A stretch of DNA of 64,000 bases from PALSA-607 sp963825425 (GTDB lineage Bacteria; Actinomycetota; Actinomycetes; Acidothermales; Acidothermaceae). Where the stretch lies: contig CAWGTF010000010.1 of NCBI GenBank assembly GCA_963825425.1, forward strand, positions 248,001 to 312,000. Direction: 5' to 3'. Of this stretch, positions 8,320 to 17,865 are shown one piece after another; the stretch's first letter is position 1, and each line of letters begins with the position of its first letter. Under the pieces are notes generated by a model. That model was not told the DNA's origin. It did no database searches and saw nothing but the letters and a program-made list of their open reading frames with translations. The position numbers were made by a program, and so were the translations under genes.

Positions 8320-10449
8320 CCCTTCGTGCCGCCGACCTTTGACAGGCTCGAGTGCACCGCGGCGACCAGTCGGTCGGCGGTCAAGCCGAACTGCTCGAAG
8401 AGCACTGCTCCCGGTGCGCTGGCGCCGTAGTGGTTGAGGCCGAGCATCTCGCCCTGGTCGCCGACGAAGTCGCGCCATCCCATCGTGACCGCTGCTTCGA
8501 TGGACGCGCGAACCTTGACATCGGGCGGCAAGACGAGCTGGCGGTAGGCGGCGTCCTGCTCCATGAACCACTCCTGGCATGGCATCGAAACAACTCGGGT
8601 CGCCGTGCCCTGCGCCTCGAGCAGTTCGCGCGCCGCGATGGCGATCGACACCTCGCTACCGGTGGCGATGAGGATCGCGTCGGGCTTGCCCGAGCTGGCG
8701 TCGGCGAGGATGTACGCGCCCTTCGCGACGCCTTCGGCCGAAGCGAAGACGCTGCGGTCGATGATGGGCAGGTTCTGCCGGCTGAGAATCAGCCCGGCAG
8801 GTCGATCGATGTTCTCGAGGATCGTTCGCCACGCAACCGCCGTCTCGTTCGCGTCGGCCGGGCGAACCACGTCGAGGCCAGGAATCGCGCGCAGCGCGGC
8901 AAGTTGCTCGATCGGCTGGTGCGTCGGACCGTCTTCGCCGAGCCCGATCGAGTCGTGGGTCCAGACGTAGGTGACCGGCAGTTTCATGATGGCGGCGAGG
9001 CGGACGGCGCCGCGCATGTAGTCGCTGAACGTGAGGAATGTGCCGCCGTAGGGACGGGTGCCGCCGTGCAGGGCGATGCCGTTGAGGATCGAACCCATCG
9101 CGTGTTCGCGGATGCCGAAGTGCAGCACCCGACCGTAAGGCCCGCCGGGGAATGCCTTGGACTGACGGTCTTCGGGCAGGAATGACGGCTGGCCCTCGGG
9201 CGTCGTGTTGTTGCTTTCGGCGAGGTCGGCCGACCCGCCCCACAGTTCCGGCAGGATCGGCGCGATAGCAGTGAGGATCTTGCCGGACGCCGCACGCGTC
9301 GCGATGCCCTTCTGGTCTGGTTCGAATACCGGCAGTGCGCTTTCCCAACCCTCCGGCAGCCGGCGTCGAGACATCCGTTCGAGGAGCGCAACGCCGTCGG
9401 GGTTCGCCGCGGCCCACGCGTCGTAGCTCTCTTGCCACTTCACCCGCAGCGCTTGCCCGCGATCGATGACGCCACGAGCGTGGTCGAGCACCTGCGATGG
9501 AACGTCGAACTTCTTGTCCGGGTCCATGCCCATCACGGTCTTGGTTGCCGCGACTTCTGCTGCACCAAGGGCTGAACCGTGGGCCTTGCCGGTGCCCTGC
9601 TTGTTCGGTGCCGGCCAGCCGATGATCGTGCGCAGCGCTATGAACGACGGTCGATCGGTAACCTGCTGCGCGGCCAGGAAGGCGTCGTCGAGCGCGCCGA
9701 CGTTCTCGACGTATGAACCGTCGTCGTCGAGCCAATCGACCCGTTGCACGTGCCAGCCGTATGCCGCGTAGCGGGCGACGGTGTCTTCGGTGAAGGCGAT
9801 GTTCGTGTCGTCCTCGATCGAGATGTGGTTGTCGTCCCACAGCAGCGTGAGGTTGCCGAGTCGCTGCGTGCCGGCGATGCTCGACGCTTCGCCGCTCACG
9901 CCTTCCTCGAGGTCGCCATCGGATGCGAAGCAGTAGATGTGATGGTCGAACGGGCTCTCACCGGGCGCCGCGTCAGGATCGAGAAGCCCACGTTCGCGCC
10001 GGGCTGCCATCGCCATGCCGACCGCGTTGCCTACGCCTTGGCCGAGCGGCCCGGTCGTCGTCTCGACACCAAGGGTGTGACCGTGCTCCGGATGTCCCGG
10101 CGTGAGGCTGCCCCACGTGCGTAGCAAGTGTGATGTCTTCGAGGGTCAAGCCGTAGCCCGACAGGTACAGCTGGATGTACAGCGTCAGGCTCGAGTGGCC
10201 GCACGACAGCACGAAGCGGTCGCGGCCGAGCCAGCCGGGCTCCGTCGGGTCGTGGCGCAACAGTCGCTGGAACAGCAGGTAGGCCGCGGGTGCGAGGCTC
10301 ATGGCGGTCCCGGGATGTCCCGACCCGGCGGCTTCGACGGCGTCCATCGCTAATGCCCTGATGACATCGACGGCTTTCGCGTCGATGTCGGACCATTCGA
10401 CGGCGCCGGAACGGCCGCCCGTCTGGTGATTCGCCATGGGCGTCGTCAC
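8301..10449 (-). CDS. tkt: Transketolase, frameshifted
   Basis: Thiamine-diphosphate enzyme that moves two-carbon units between sugar phosphates. The N-terminal part shows 'AGSGHPGTAMSLAPAAYLLF' and 'RFVLSCGHSSLTLYIQLY'. The second part begins 'WGSLTPGHPEHGHTLGVETT' and carries the ThDP motif from 'ASDGDLEEGVSGEA' onward, then 'GIREHAMGSILNGIALHGG' and 'THDSIGLGEDGPTHQPIEQL'. One extra base near 10125 separates the parts. Corrected length is 715 residues. The GTG at 10449 has AGGAG only two bases away, while the in-frame ATG at 10437 is 14 bases from it, so the exact start is open. It is the first gene of the pentose phosphate operon. Confidence 0.92.
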
Positions 10450-10674
10450 TGCTCCTCTTGACGGGATTTGAGTGTCACCCTACCGATGCTGCGGCGTACC
10501 GGTAGACCTGCGTACATCTGGCGAGGATGGCCCACGACCGAGCGCGCGAGCCGGTGCTCGGTAGGATGCGCCTGCAGCCCTGTACCCGTCCGTCCGTGCC
10601 ACGATGCGGGCCTTGCGAAAGCTTTAAAGTGGTGTCCGGTTCGTGCACGCGGCGTCGGTGGGGATGATGGTTTC
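10450..10674. other. Divergent intergenic region between tkt and ctaB
   Basis: About 225 bp separate the divergent starts of the pentose phosphate operon and ctaB, so promoters in both directions must lie here. I see an A/T-richer patch 'GAAAGCTTTAAAG' around 10617-10629 but no convincing paired -35/-10 elements, riboswitch or small ORF with a ribosome-binding site. Confidence 0.4.
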
Positions 10675-11600
10675 GTGACCGTTCTGGTGCAGACCGTTGC
10701 CCCGAGCTCCGACGGGACGACGGCCGGCTCGCCAACTGGTCGGCGCGTACGTCGCGTTGACCAAGCCTCGCATCATCGAGTTGCTCCTCGTGACCACCGT
10801 GCCCGCGATGATCCTGGCTCGCCGCGGCATGCCGTCGTGGTGGCTGGTCGTGGCCACACTGGTCGGCGGTACCTTCGCCGCGGGAAGTGCCAACACGATC
10901 AACTGCTTCGTCGATCGCGACATCGACAAGGTCATGCGCCGCACCTCTCGGCGTCCGCTCGCTCGTGCTCTTGTGCGGCCGGCCGAAGCACTGCGATTTG
11001 GCATCGTTCTTGGCGTCGTTGCCACCCTGGTTCTTGGGTTGGCCGTGAACTGGCCGTCGGCGCTGCTGGCTGACGCCGCGATCTTGTTCTACGTCTTCGT
11101 CTACACGCTCGGCTTGAAGCGCCGGACGCCGTCGAACATCGTGATCGGCGGTGCGGCTGGTTGCTTCCCGGTGTTGATCGGATGGTCAGCGGTCACCGGG
11201 GGAGTCGGCTGGCCGGCCGTCGTCCTGTTCGGCGTCATTTTCGCCTGGACGCCGCCGCATTTCTGGGCGCTGGCGATGAAGTTTCGCGACGACTATGCAG
11301 CGGCCGGCGTGCCGATGCTTCCGGTCGTCGCTGACGCGAGAACCGTCGACTCGCAAGATCGTCGGCTACTCCTATCTGATGGTCGCCGTGTCGTTCGTGC
11401 TGGTGCCGGTCGGCCATGCCGGACTGCTCTACCTCGTCACCGCCGTCGCTCTTGGTGCCTGGTTCCTGGTCGAGGCGCATCGGCTCTCGGCGCGGGTCAA
11501 GGCGGGCGAGGATGCCAAGCCGATGCGGCTCTTCCACCTGTCGATCACCTACCTGACGCTGCTGTTCGCTGCGATCGCGGTCGGCCAGTTCTTCAAATAG
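10675..11600 (+). CDS. ctaB: Protoheme IX farnesyltransferase (heme O synthase), frameshifted
   Basis: UbiA-family membrane prenyltransferase that converts heme B to heme O for cytochrome aa3 oxidase. The polyprenyl-diphosphate binding motif is visible in 'NCFVDRDIDKVMRRTSRRPL', as is the second conserved loop 'WTPPHFWALAMKFRDDYAAA'. Two single-base insertions break the frame: near 10723, where 'VTVLVQTVAPSSDGTT' joins 'RQLVGAYVALTKPR', and near 11348, where 'VVADARTV' joins 'TRKIVGYSYLMVAV'. The corrected length is 307 residues with about eight transmembrane helices. A TTG at 10697 could instead start the second frame without the first shift. The stop codon lies in a duplicated 17-bp unit. 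ctaA, acting next in heme A synthesis, lies about 5 kb downstream on the other strand. Confidence 0.92.
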
Positions 11601-11627
11601 CGTGCAAGTGCAAATAGCGTGCAAGTG
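11594..11627. repeat. Exact 17-bp tandem duplication covering the ctaB stop codon
   Basis: The 17-bp unit CAAATAGCGTGCAAGTG occurs twice without a mismatch, at 11594-11610 and 11611-11627. The ctaB stop TAG is in the first copy and a second TAG sits at the same place in the next copy. The duplication leaves the protein unchanged. A recent event is suggested by the perfect identity. Confidence 0.9.
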
Positions 11628-11641
11628 CGGTGCCGGATCGA

Positions 11642-12907
11642 TCAGCTGGCTCGGCGCGACCATGCATCGACCGGGTCGTCGAGCAGGGGTCCGAAGGCGA
11701 GCTCGGCCGCCCCGAGCAAGCTGGAGTCTTCGCCGAGCCCTGGCTGGAGTAACCGCACGCCTGATCGACGGGCGAACGTCGACATGGCATCCATCTCGGA
11801 CTTGATCCGGTCGCCGGTGAGGAAGAACAGTGAGGACAAGGGCCCGCCGAGGATCACGACGTCCGGATTGAGGATGTTCACCAAGCTGGTCAGCCCGCGA
11901 GCGACCCACACCGCGATGCTTTGCAGTCCAACGAGCGCGCGCTCCTCACCCAGACTCGCAGCGGCGAACACCTCGACCAGCGCCGCGCGGCCGCCGCCGG
12001 CTGTGCGCCCGCAGGCGACGAGCACCGCGTCTTCGCCCACCTCGGTTTCGAAGCAGCCCCGGCTGCCGCACCGGCAGGGGCGGCCGTTCGGGTTGACCAT
12101 CATGTGGCCGAGCTCGCCGCCGTAGCCGTGGGCGCCGGTCAGCAAGCGTCCGTCGACGACGATGCCGCCGCCGATGCCCACTTCGCCGGACAGGTAGATC
12201 AGGTTGCCGATCCCTCGGCCGGCGCCGCGGATGTGCTCGGCCAGCCCGCCGAGGTCGCCGTCGTTTCCGACACTCGTTTGCACCGGTAGTGCGAGGCGCT
12301 GGGAGAGCAGTTCGGCGAACGGGACGCCACGCCATCCGAGGTTGGGCGCGAACTCGACAAATCCATCGGCTGACCGGATGGCTCCGGGCACCCCGACGCC
12401 AACGCCGGCCAACCAAGCCCCGGGCGGCACCGACTTCATGAGCATTCGCAGCTCATCGGCCAGCCGATCGATGACGATGCCGTGGTCGACACCGGGGCCC
12501 GGGAGGCGGTACTCACTTCGAGCGTTGATGATGCCGCCGAGACCGACGGCTGCCACCGTGACAGTGTCGACGCCGAGGTTGGCCGCCAGCACGTACGCGG
12601 TGTCTGCTCGCGGACCGACGAGATGCGAGGGCCGACCGGCTCGCAGGCCAGTCTCCGGAATCGTCTCGGCGACCAGGCCGGCGTCGCAGAGGTCGCCGAC
12701 GAGTGCCTTGATCGTGCTGCGGTTGAGGCCCATGAGAGCTGTCAGTTGGGCACGGGATAGCTGTCCTTGGACGTGGACTTGCCGCAGCAACGTGCTGACG
12801 TTACGGCGTCTGATCTCGTCCTGCGTCGCTCCTGACGACGACACCATGCGGCTCAGCGTCCCGGGGTCGGATTGAGCGTGCTCAAGGTCGCGGCGACGGC
12901 CACTCAC
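11642..12907 (-). CDS. ROK family transcriptional regulator (NagC/XylR type)
   Basis: A sugar-responsive repressor of the ROK family. The first 90 residues hold a winged helix-turn-helix ('VSTLLRQVHVQGQLSRAQL', 'NRSTIKALVGDLCDAGLV'). A sugar-kinase-like domain follows, with 'GVGVPGAIRSADGFVEFAP', 'VGNDGDLGGLAEH' and the zinc-binding ROK motif 'CRCGSRGCFETE'. The 421-residue length is normal. It begins 9 nt after the permease stop, with a GTG start and no clear ribosome-binding site, so it is probably translated as the last gene of the sugar ABC operon. It probably represses that operon and loses DNA binding when a sugar occupies the ROK domain. An inverted repeat at 16626-16642 is a candidate operator. 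Confidence 0.93.
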   Translation of the reverse strand: MSGRRRDLEHAQSDPGTLSRMVSSSGATQDEIRRRNVSTLLRQVHVQGQLSRAQLTALMGLNRSTIKALVGDLCDAGLVAETIPETGLRAGRPSHLVGPRADTAYVLAANLGVDTVTVAAVGLGGIINARSEYRLPGPGVDHGIVIDRLADELRMLMKSVPPGAWLAGVGVGVPGAIRSADGFVEFAPNLGWRGVPFAELLSQRLALPVQTSVGNDGDLGGLAEHIRGAGRGIGNLIYLSGEVGIGGGIVVDGRLLTGAHGYGGELGHMMVNPNGRPCRCGSRGCFETEVGEDAVLVACGRTAGGGRAALVEVFAAASLGEERALVGLQSIAVWVARGLTSLVNILNPDVVILGGPLSSLFFLTGDRIKSEMDAMSTFARRSGVRLLQPGLGEDSSLLGAAELAFGPLLDDPVDAWSRRAS

Positions 12908-12916
12908 GTCGACACG

Positions 12917-14362
12917 TCACGTCGGTTTCCGGGTTCGGGACAAGGCGTCGACTGCCGCGGCCACCAAGAGGAACCCTCCGGTGATCACGTATTGGTACGA
13001 CGCGCCGACGTTGGGGTGGAGTTGCAGGCCGTTCGGGATGATGGTGATGACGAGGCCGCCGAGCACGGCATCGCGGACGCGACCGCGACCACCGAACAGC
13101 GAGGTCCCGCCGACGACTGCTGCGCCGACTGCGAACAGCAGCGTGTTGCCGCCACCGGCGTCAGCCGGTACGCCGCCTTGTTTTGATGCAAGCACCACAC
13201 CGCCGATCGCGGCCAAGGACGAGGAGATGCCAAACGCCGCGATGCGCATGCGTGGGACGTCGATACCCGCGCGCCGAGCAGCCTCGGCGTTGCCGCCCGC
13301 TGCGTAGAGGTGGCGACCGAAGGTCGTCTTGCTGAGCAACAACGTCATCGCCACGAGGACGATGAGGATCAGCAGCACCACCCACGGGAGGCCGTGGATG
13401 ACGTTGCCCTTGTTCGGATTTCGGTTCTTGTTCAGGAAGAAGACCGAAAAGGCACCAAGCAGGGCGAGGATCGCGAACCGGCCAACAACAATGCTGACCG
13501 GTGCGGCGGAAAGCTGTTGAGCGCGTCGTCGTACCGACGTATACAGCGTGAACGCGCCGTAGCCGCCGACGAACACGATCAACACGACCCAACTCCACAG
13601 CGGCGAGATGTTCGTATTCTCGAGCGCGTTGATGGTCTTGAACTCGCGCGTTGGGAAGGAGTTTCCGGCACCGAGGAATTGGATCAGCACGCCTTGCCAC
13701 GCAAGGAAAAGAGCCAGGGTGACGACGAACGACGGGATGCCGACTCGCGCCCTCAGGAAACCAGTCAAGATGCCGATCGACGTGCCGGTCGTGACAGCCA
13801 GCAGCATCGCGAGCACCTGGTTACTGCCGATGTGGGTGACCAGCACGACACCCCCGAAGAGGATCGCGATCACGCCTGGCCAGAGTCGTTCGCGGGCAGC
13901 TACGACAAGGGCGAGCACCATCACGACGATGTACGCGCCGAACATGCCGCCCTTGAGCTGCGTTTCGAGATTGCCGTGAAAGTTGACCGCAATCGCCATG
14001 CCGGCTGAGGCCAAGCCGGCGGCCGTACCCGCAGATAGGTCGATCTCGCCAAGGAGCAGGACGAAAACGAGACCCATCCCGATGAGGATCGTGGGTGCCG
14101 CCTGCGTCGGCAGGTTTGCCAGGTTACCGCGGGTGAGAAAGATCTTCGTCGTTGTCGAGAAGACCACCAGCAGTACTACTAGGCCAGCGACTGCAGGCAA
14201 GGCGCCCACTTCGCCGCTTCGAATGCGCGTCACGTACGCAAGAGCCGCGTCCTTGAGGTTCGTCGCTCCGGCATCGACGGAGAAGCCTGCTTCAGTCGGG
14301 GCTTCTGCGGCGACCGTATTCGCCAGGATTGGTGGTGCGGGGGGGTCGGTCGGTTCGGTCAT
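12917..14362 (-). CDS. Sugar ABC transporter permease (XylH/RbsC family)
   Basis: Membrane channel of a carbohydrate uptake ABC transporter of the CUT2 class. The 481-residue product has an N-terminal cytoplasmic leader of about 50 residues, then roughly ten transmembrane helices. Family motifs include 'LLLGEIDLSAGTAAGLASA', 'RARVGIPSFVVTLA', 'GRHLYAAGGNAEAARRAGI' and 'TSLFGGRGRVRDAVLGGLV'. The ATG at 14362 lies eight bases after the stop of the ATPase gene. The length and two-part middle (long loop around 'ARERLWPGVIAIL') resemble XylH more than the shorter ribose permeases. The frame is intact. The sugar is not certain. Confidence 0.9.
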   Translation of the reverse strand: MTEPTDPPAPPILANTVAAEAPTEAGFSVDAGATNLKDAALAYVTRIRSGEVGALPAVAGLVVLLVVFSTTTKIFLTRGNLANLPTQAAPTILIGMGLVFVLLLGEIDLSAGTAAGLASAGMAIAVNFHGNLETQLKGGMFGAYIVVMVLALVVAARERLWPGVIAILFGGVVLVTHIGSNQVLAMLLAVTTGTSIGILTGFLRARVGIPSFVVTLALFLAWQGVLIQFLGAGNSFPTREFKTINALENTNISPLWSWVVLIVFVGGYGAFTLYTSVRRRAQQLSAAPVSIVVGRFAILALLGAFSVFFLNKNRNPNKGNVIHGLPWVVLLILIVLVAMTLLLSKTTFGRHLYAAGGNAEAARRAGIDVPRMRIAAFGISSSLAAIGGVVLASKQGGVPADAGGGNTLLFAVGAAVVGGTSLFGGRGRVRDAVLGGLVITIIPNGLQLHPNVGASYQYVITGGFLLVAAAVDALSRTRKPT

Positions 14363-14370
14363 CAGGTCAC

Positions 14371-15154
14371 CTATGCGCTCTGCGCGGCTTCGGCCGGCTT
14401 CAGTCCGATGTTGCCGGTGCGGCCGGCGGTGATCAGTTCGACGACTTGGGCGTGGGTGATGTCGGCGGTCTTCACCTCGGCAGCGACCTTGCCCAGATAG
14501 AGCGCCGTGATGCGGTCGGCGACTTTCATGACGTCGTTCATGTTGTGCGAGATCAGCACGACGCCAAGGCCGTTGGTCGCAAGGCGCCGAACGAGGGCGA
14601 GCACCTGGTCGGTCTGGGCCACACCGAGGGCGGCCGTCGGCTCGTCGAGCAGAACGACCCGGTTGTTCCAGAGCACCGCCTTGGCGATGGCGACCGTTTG
14701 GCGTTGGCCACCGGAGAGGTCGGACACCACCTGCCTGACCGATTTGACCGTGCGAACCGACAACCCGGCTAACGTCTTTCGGGCGCTGCGCTCCATCGCG
14801 CCCTCGTCGAGGGTGTGCACCGACGTGACATTCTCCCGACCGAGGAACATGTTCTGCACGATGTCGAGGTTGTCGCACAGGGCGAGGTCTTGGTACACGA
14901 TCTCGATGCCGAGGGCCGCCGCGTCTCGCGGACCGTGAATGGTGCACCGGCGCACCGTCGAACAGGATCTCGCCACTGTCCATGGGGTAGATCCCCGCCA
15001 CGCATTTCACCAACGTCGACTTGCCGGCGCCGTTGTCGCCGACGAGCGCCATGACTTCGCCCGGGTAGACCCGGAAGTCGACGCTGTGCAGGACTTGGAT
15101 GGCGCCGAAGCTCTTGTTGATTCCCCGCAGCTCGAGGATGGGTGTACTGGTCAC
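14371..15154 (-). CDS. Sugar ABC transporter ATP-binding protein (XylG-like), frameshifted
   Basis: ATPase of the CUT2-type sugar importer. The first part shows 'LRGINKSFGAIQVLHSVDF' and Walker A GDNGAGKST. One extra base near 14944 then shifts the frame, joining 'EILFDGAPV' to 'TIHGPRDAAALGIEIVYQD'. Signature LSGGQRQTVAIAKA and Walker B VVLLDEPTAALG follow. The corrected length is 260 residues, so only one nucleotide-binding domain is present, whereas classical XylG and RbsA carry two. Single-domain forms are known in actinobacteria. The GTG start has a GAGGGAGA ribosome-binding site and follows a 23-bp tandem repeat. Confidence 0.9.
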
Positions 15155-15171
15155 GCTGGCTCTCCCTCGCC

Positions 15172-15217
15172 GATCTCTGTGCGTGCGGTCAGAAGATCTC
15201 TGTGCGTTCGGTCAGAA
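15172..15217. repeat. 23-bp tandem repeat upstream of the sugar ATPase gene
   Basis: Two adjacent copies at 15172-15194 and 15195-15217 differ at one of 23 positions. The core is GATCTCTGTGCG followed by CGGTCAGAA. They lie 18-63 nt before the GTG start of the ATPase gene, in the leader between the binding-protein gene and the ATPase gene. Confidence 0.85.
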
Positions 15218-15304
15218 GACTGATGTATGGCTGGGATTCAGGCAAGAGTGACGATAGGCCCTGCGGCCCGGCCGGGCGAGCAATTCGATGCCCCGGGACA
15301 GGAG

Positions 15305-15345
15305 TCGACGGTGCCGCGGCCCTGTGTAGGCCGCGGCACCGTCGA
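15305..15345. terminator. Strong 17-bp hairpin after the sugar-binding protein gene
   Basis: A perfect 17-bp stem (15305-15321 with 15329-15345) encloses a seven-base loop CTGTGTA. The stem is almost entirely G/C and includes GGTGCCGCGGCC. It begins 12 nt after the stop of the binding-protein gene and lies inside the operon, before the ATPase gene. Such hairpins commonly attenuate transcription or protect the upstream mRNA so that binding protein is made in excess over ATPase and permease. No T-tract follows on the transcribed strand. A 12-bp palindrome CGTTAGCTAACG at 15355-15366 overlaps the stop codon beside it. Confidence 0.75.
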
Positions 15346-15356
15346 GTACTAGAACG

Positions 15357-16567
15357 TTAGCTAACGCCGTACTTGGTGCAGAGTGCTGCGACGTCGGCGG
15401 TGCAGATGTCCGAAGCCTTCGCCTGGCCGGCCTTCACGACGTCCTCGACCTTGTCCGCCGTGATCCAGACCGGGGTCTCGAGCAGCCGACGGAACATCCT
15501 TGTTGGTCTGCGAGTCATGCGTGGTGCCGTTGACCAACGTGGAGTCGGGCGTCTTGCCCTGGATCAGGTCGATCGCGAGGGTCGCGGCGCCAGTCGCCTC
15601 AAGTGAGGTGTCCTTGAACACGGTGCCGCACTGGTCGCCACGCAAGACGCTCTGCAGACCAGGAGTTGTCGCGTCCTGACCCGTGATCGGGCGCCTTGAT
15701 GCCGTGCTTCTTCAGGACGGTGATGACCGACTGGCCCATGCCGTCGTTGGCGGCGATAACGCCGTCAACCTTGCCACCGGCTGCGGTCAGCAGGTTCTCG
15801 AAGATGGTGCCGGCCTGTGCGTTGTCCCAGTTCGGAACGGCCTGCTCGCCCTTCTTGACGTACGTGCCTGCCGCGTACAGCGGGTCGAGCACGCCGTCGT
15901 AGCCCTTGGCGAAGAGCGTCGCGTTGTTGTCGGTCGGCGAGCCCTTGAGCTCGATGATGACCGGCTTGGCAATCTTCGCGGCGGTCATGCAGTCGACGAG
16001 GCCCTGGCCCTGAAGCTGGCCGACCTTGACGTTGTCGAACGACACGTAGTAGGACGCGCCGCCACCGAGGGTGAGGCGGTCGTAGTCGATCGTCTTGATG
16101 CCGGCTGCGGCGGCTGCGGCCTCAACCTGGGCACCCGAGGGGCTGTCGAGGTCGACGACGATGAGGACCTTCACGCCCTCCTGGATCATGCTTTGACCGA
16201 TCGAGACGAACTTGGCCTTGTCACCGAGCGCGTTCTGGATGTCGACCTTGATGCCAGCTGCATCGAACGCCTTCTTGAGGTTCGGCGTGTCCTGCTGCTC
16301 CCAGCGCGACGACGACTGGGTGTCGGGCAGGATGACGCCGACCTGGGCACCGCCGCCGGCTGGGGCGGGGCTCGAGGCCGGCGCGGGGGCGCTCGAGGTC
16401 GACGCGGCCGGGCGCTGGCGGTGGAAGCAGCCGCTGGGGTCGACGATGCGGCGGCGGCGAGGCGTCGAGCTGGCCGCCGGCGTGGATTTCTTGCTGCTGC
16501 TACAGCCGGCAATGCCGAGCCCGGCTACCGCCGCGACGGCAACGAGCCTGATCGCAGTCTTGTTCAT
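15357..16567 (-). CDS. Sugar ABC transporter substrate-binding lipoprotein (XylF-like), frameshifted
   Basis: Secreted lipoprotein that binds sugar for the CUT2 importer. It starts with a lipoprotein signal ending 'GLGIAGCSSSKKS' (Cys at the lipobox). A Ser/Thr/Ala/Pro-rich linker and a periplasmic-binding-protein fold follow, with 'AQVGVILPDTQSSSRWEQQD', 'KVLIVVDLDSPSGAQVEAA' and 'KVDGVIAANDGMGQSVITVL'. Clear single-base insertions at about 15688 and 15486 break the C-terminal part, which ends 'CTADVAALCTKYGVS'. The linker between about 16390 and 16465 also leaves and re-enters the frame, consistent with three more insertions. The corrected length is about 401 residues. 'RWEQQD' and the two C-terminal Cys residues resemble xylose-binding proteins, but the sugar is inference. 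Confidence 0.88.
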
Positions 16568-16625
16568 GCACGGTCCCCTTTTGCTTCCTGGGCGCAGGAC
16601 GTGGTGCCCTGCAGGACTGCCCAGT

Positions 16626-16642
16626 TGTTGTCGCGCACAACA
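16626..16642. promoter_or_regulatory. Candidate ROK-repressor operator upstream of the sugar-binding protein gene
   Basis: TGTTGT and ACAACA flank the five-base spacer CGCGC, a perfect 6+6 inverted repeat. Its edge lies 59 nt upstream of the ATG of the binding-protein gene, the first gene of the operon that encodes the ROK regulator. ROK regulators bind A/T-type inverted repeats of similar size. No experiment supports this particular site, and I did not find a second copy beside the ROK gene. Confidence 0.45.
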
Positions 16643-16758
16643 TATGCATCGCGGGCGCGGAACGTAAGGGGCAACGGTCCGTCTCCCACGTTCGGAATGG
16701 ATCTGTTACATAGACGTGACCCTGAGACACCGTGCAGCGTAAGCGTCTTTATACCGTT

Positions 16759-17734
16759 TTATGACACTTTCTGATGAGCGTCTGCGTTCCGAACGGAGCT
16801 CGTCGAGGGGCCACTGTGCAGCGCGAGGACGACGGCGGTTGCGGTCGCCGCGAGCACGGCCGCGCCAGTCACGTGCAACTCGACGAGCGACACCGGTAGC
16901 CCGCTGAAGTATTGGCCGAAACCGACGGCTGCCTGCGCTGCGAGTACGCCGATGAGCAGCCGGGTGCTGCGGCGGGCCACGACGCCGGCCCCGACGGCCG
17001 TGACGCACACCGCAAGGGCGGCCGCGACGCCGACGAGCAGCATCACGAGGTCGGCATGGAGCTGGCTGATCGCGGCTGGCCGCAGGTGCAGCCGCTTCGC
17101 GGTCGCGTCGCCCGCGTGCGGCCCGCTGCCGGTGACGAGCGTGCCGACGACGAAGACGGCGTAGGTCAGCACCCAGGTAGCCCAACCGAGGCGGCCGACG
17201 AGCTGCGGGCAACGGCGCCGCTGCACTGGCCGCCGGTTCGCGGGTGCGCCACCAGAGCACGGTGGCGGCCGCGATCAGCAGCATGGACAACATGAAGTGC
17301 CCCGCGACCGCGAGCGGGTTCAGGTGGGTGAAGATCAACACGCCGCCGACCACGATCTGCGCGGGTACGCCGAGCAACGTGACCCAGGCCCAGCGGACCA
17401 AAGCACCCCGGCGTGGTGTCGTCCGCCATACGGCGAGGAATACGGCCGCAACTGCGATCACCAGCACCACGGTCAGCGTTCGATTGCCGAACTCGATGGC
17501 CTTGTGAGCGGACAGCGCGCGGACGGGGACCAGGTCGCCGCTGGAGCAGTCGGGCCACGAGGGGCAGCCGAGGCCCGAGTTGGTCAGGCGGACCAAGCCG
17601 CCGGTCGACACGATGCCGATGTTGGCGATCAGACCCGTGAGAGCGAGCCGGCGCACGGTCGCTGGCGTGGGTCGCCGGGTCAAGGCAGGAGCGACTGCCC
17701 GCCAGGGGGCGGTCCGAGTCGTGGACGCTGTCAT
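16759..17734 (-). CDS. ctaA: Heme A synthase (COX15/CtaA), frameshifted
   Basis: Oxidises heme O to heme A for cytochrome c oxidase in the membrane. The product has eight predicted transmembrane helices in two halves. The first extracellular loop carries 'TGGLVRLTNSGLGCPSWPDC' with the paired cysteines typical of the family, and conserved His residues occur in 'HKAIEFGNR', 'FTHLNPLAVAGHF' and 'ISQLHADLVM'. An extra base near 17209 separates 'REPAASAAAPL' from 'PQLVGRLGWATWVLTYAV'. The corrected length is 324 residues. The ATG is preceded by TACGAT at eight bases and no ribosome-binding site, so it may be leaderless. It is divergent from sufR. Confidence 0.93.
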
Positions 17735-17742
17735 CGCGATCG

Positions 17743-17748
17743 ATCGTA
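17743..17748 (-). promoter_or_regulatory. Candidate -10 element of ctaA
   Basis: TACGAT on the minus strand ends eight bases before the ctaA ATG. No ribosome-binding site precedes the start. The spacing is one or two bases longer than in the other leaderless-type candidates in this window, so it is less certain. Confidence 0.4.
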
Positions 17749-17852
17749 GGGCCGCGTGTTGCGATCCAGACCGCACCGCCAAACCTGGCACTGCCCAACC
17801 CGCGGTAGCCGTCCCGACGAAGAGGGGGTGTGCAGGGGCGGGAGTAAATAGG

Positions 17853-17865
17853 TAACATTGCTGTT
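17853..17865 (+). promoter_or_regulatory. Leaderless -10 element and inverted repeat at the sufR start
   Basis: TAACAT at 17853-17858 ends seven bases before the GTG of sufR, which has no ribosome-binding site, so transcription probably begins at the start codon. The same bases form an inverted repeat, AACA-TTGC-TGTT (17854-17865). A repressor bound there would cover the -10 and the start. SufR proteins repress their own operon, so this is a reasonable operator candidate, though the exact recognition sequence is inference. Confidence 0.55.

Noticed and set aside
15606..16775. Long plus-strand frame opposite the sugar-binding protein gene
   Set aside because: It is antisense to a well-supported gene and has no domain similarity or start signal.
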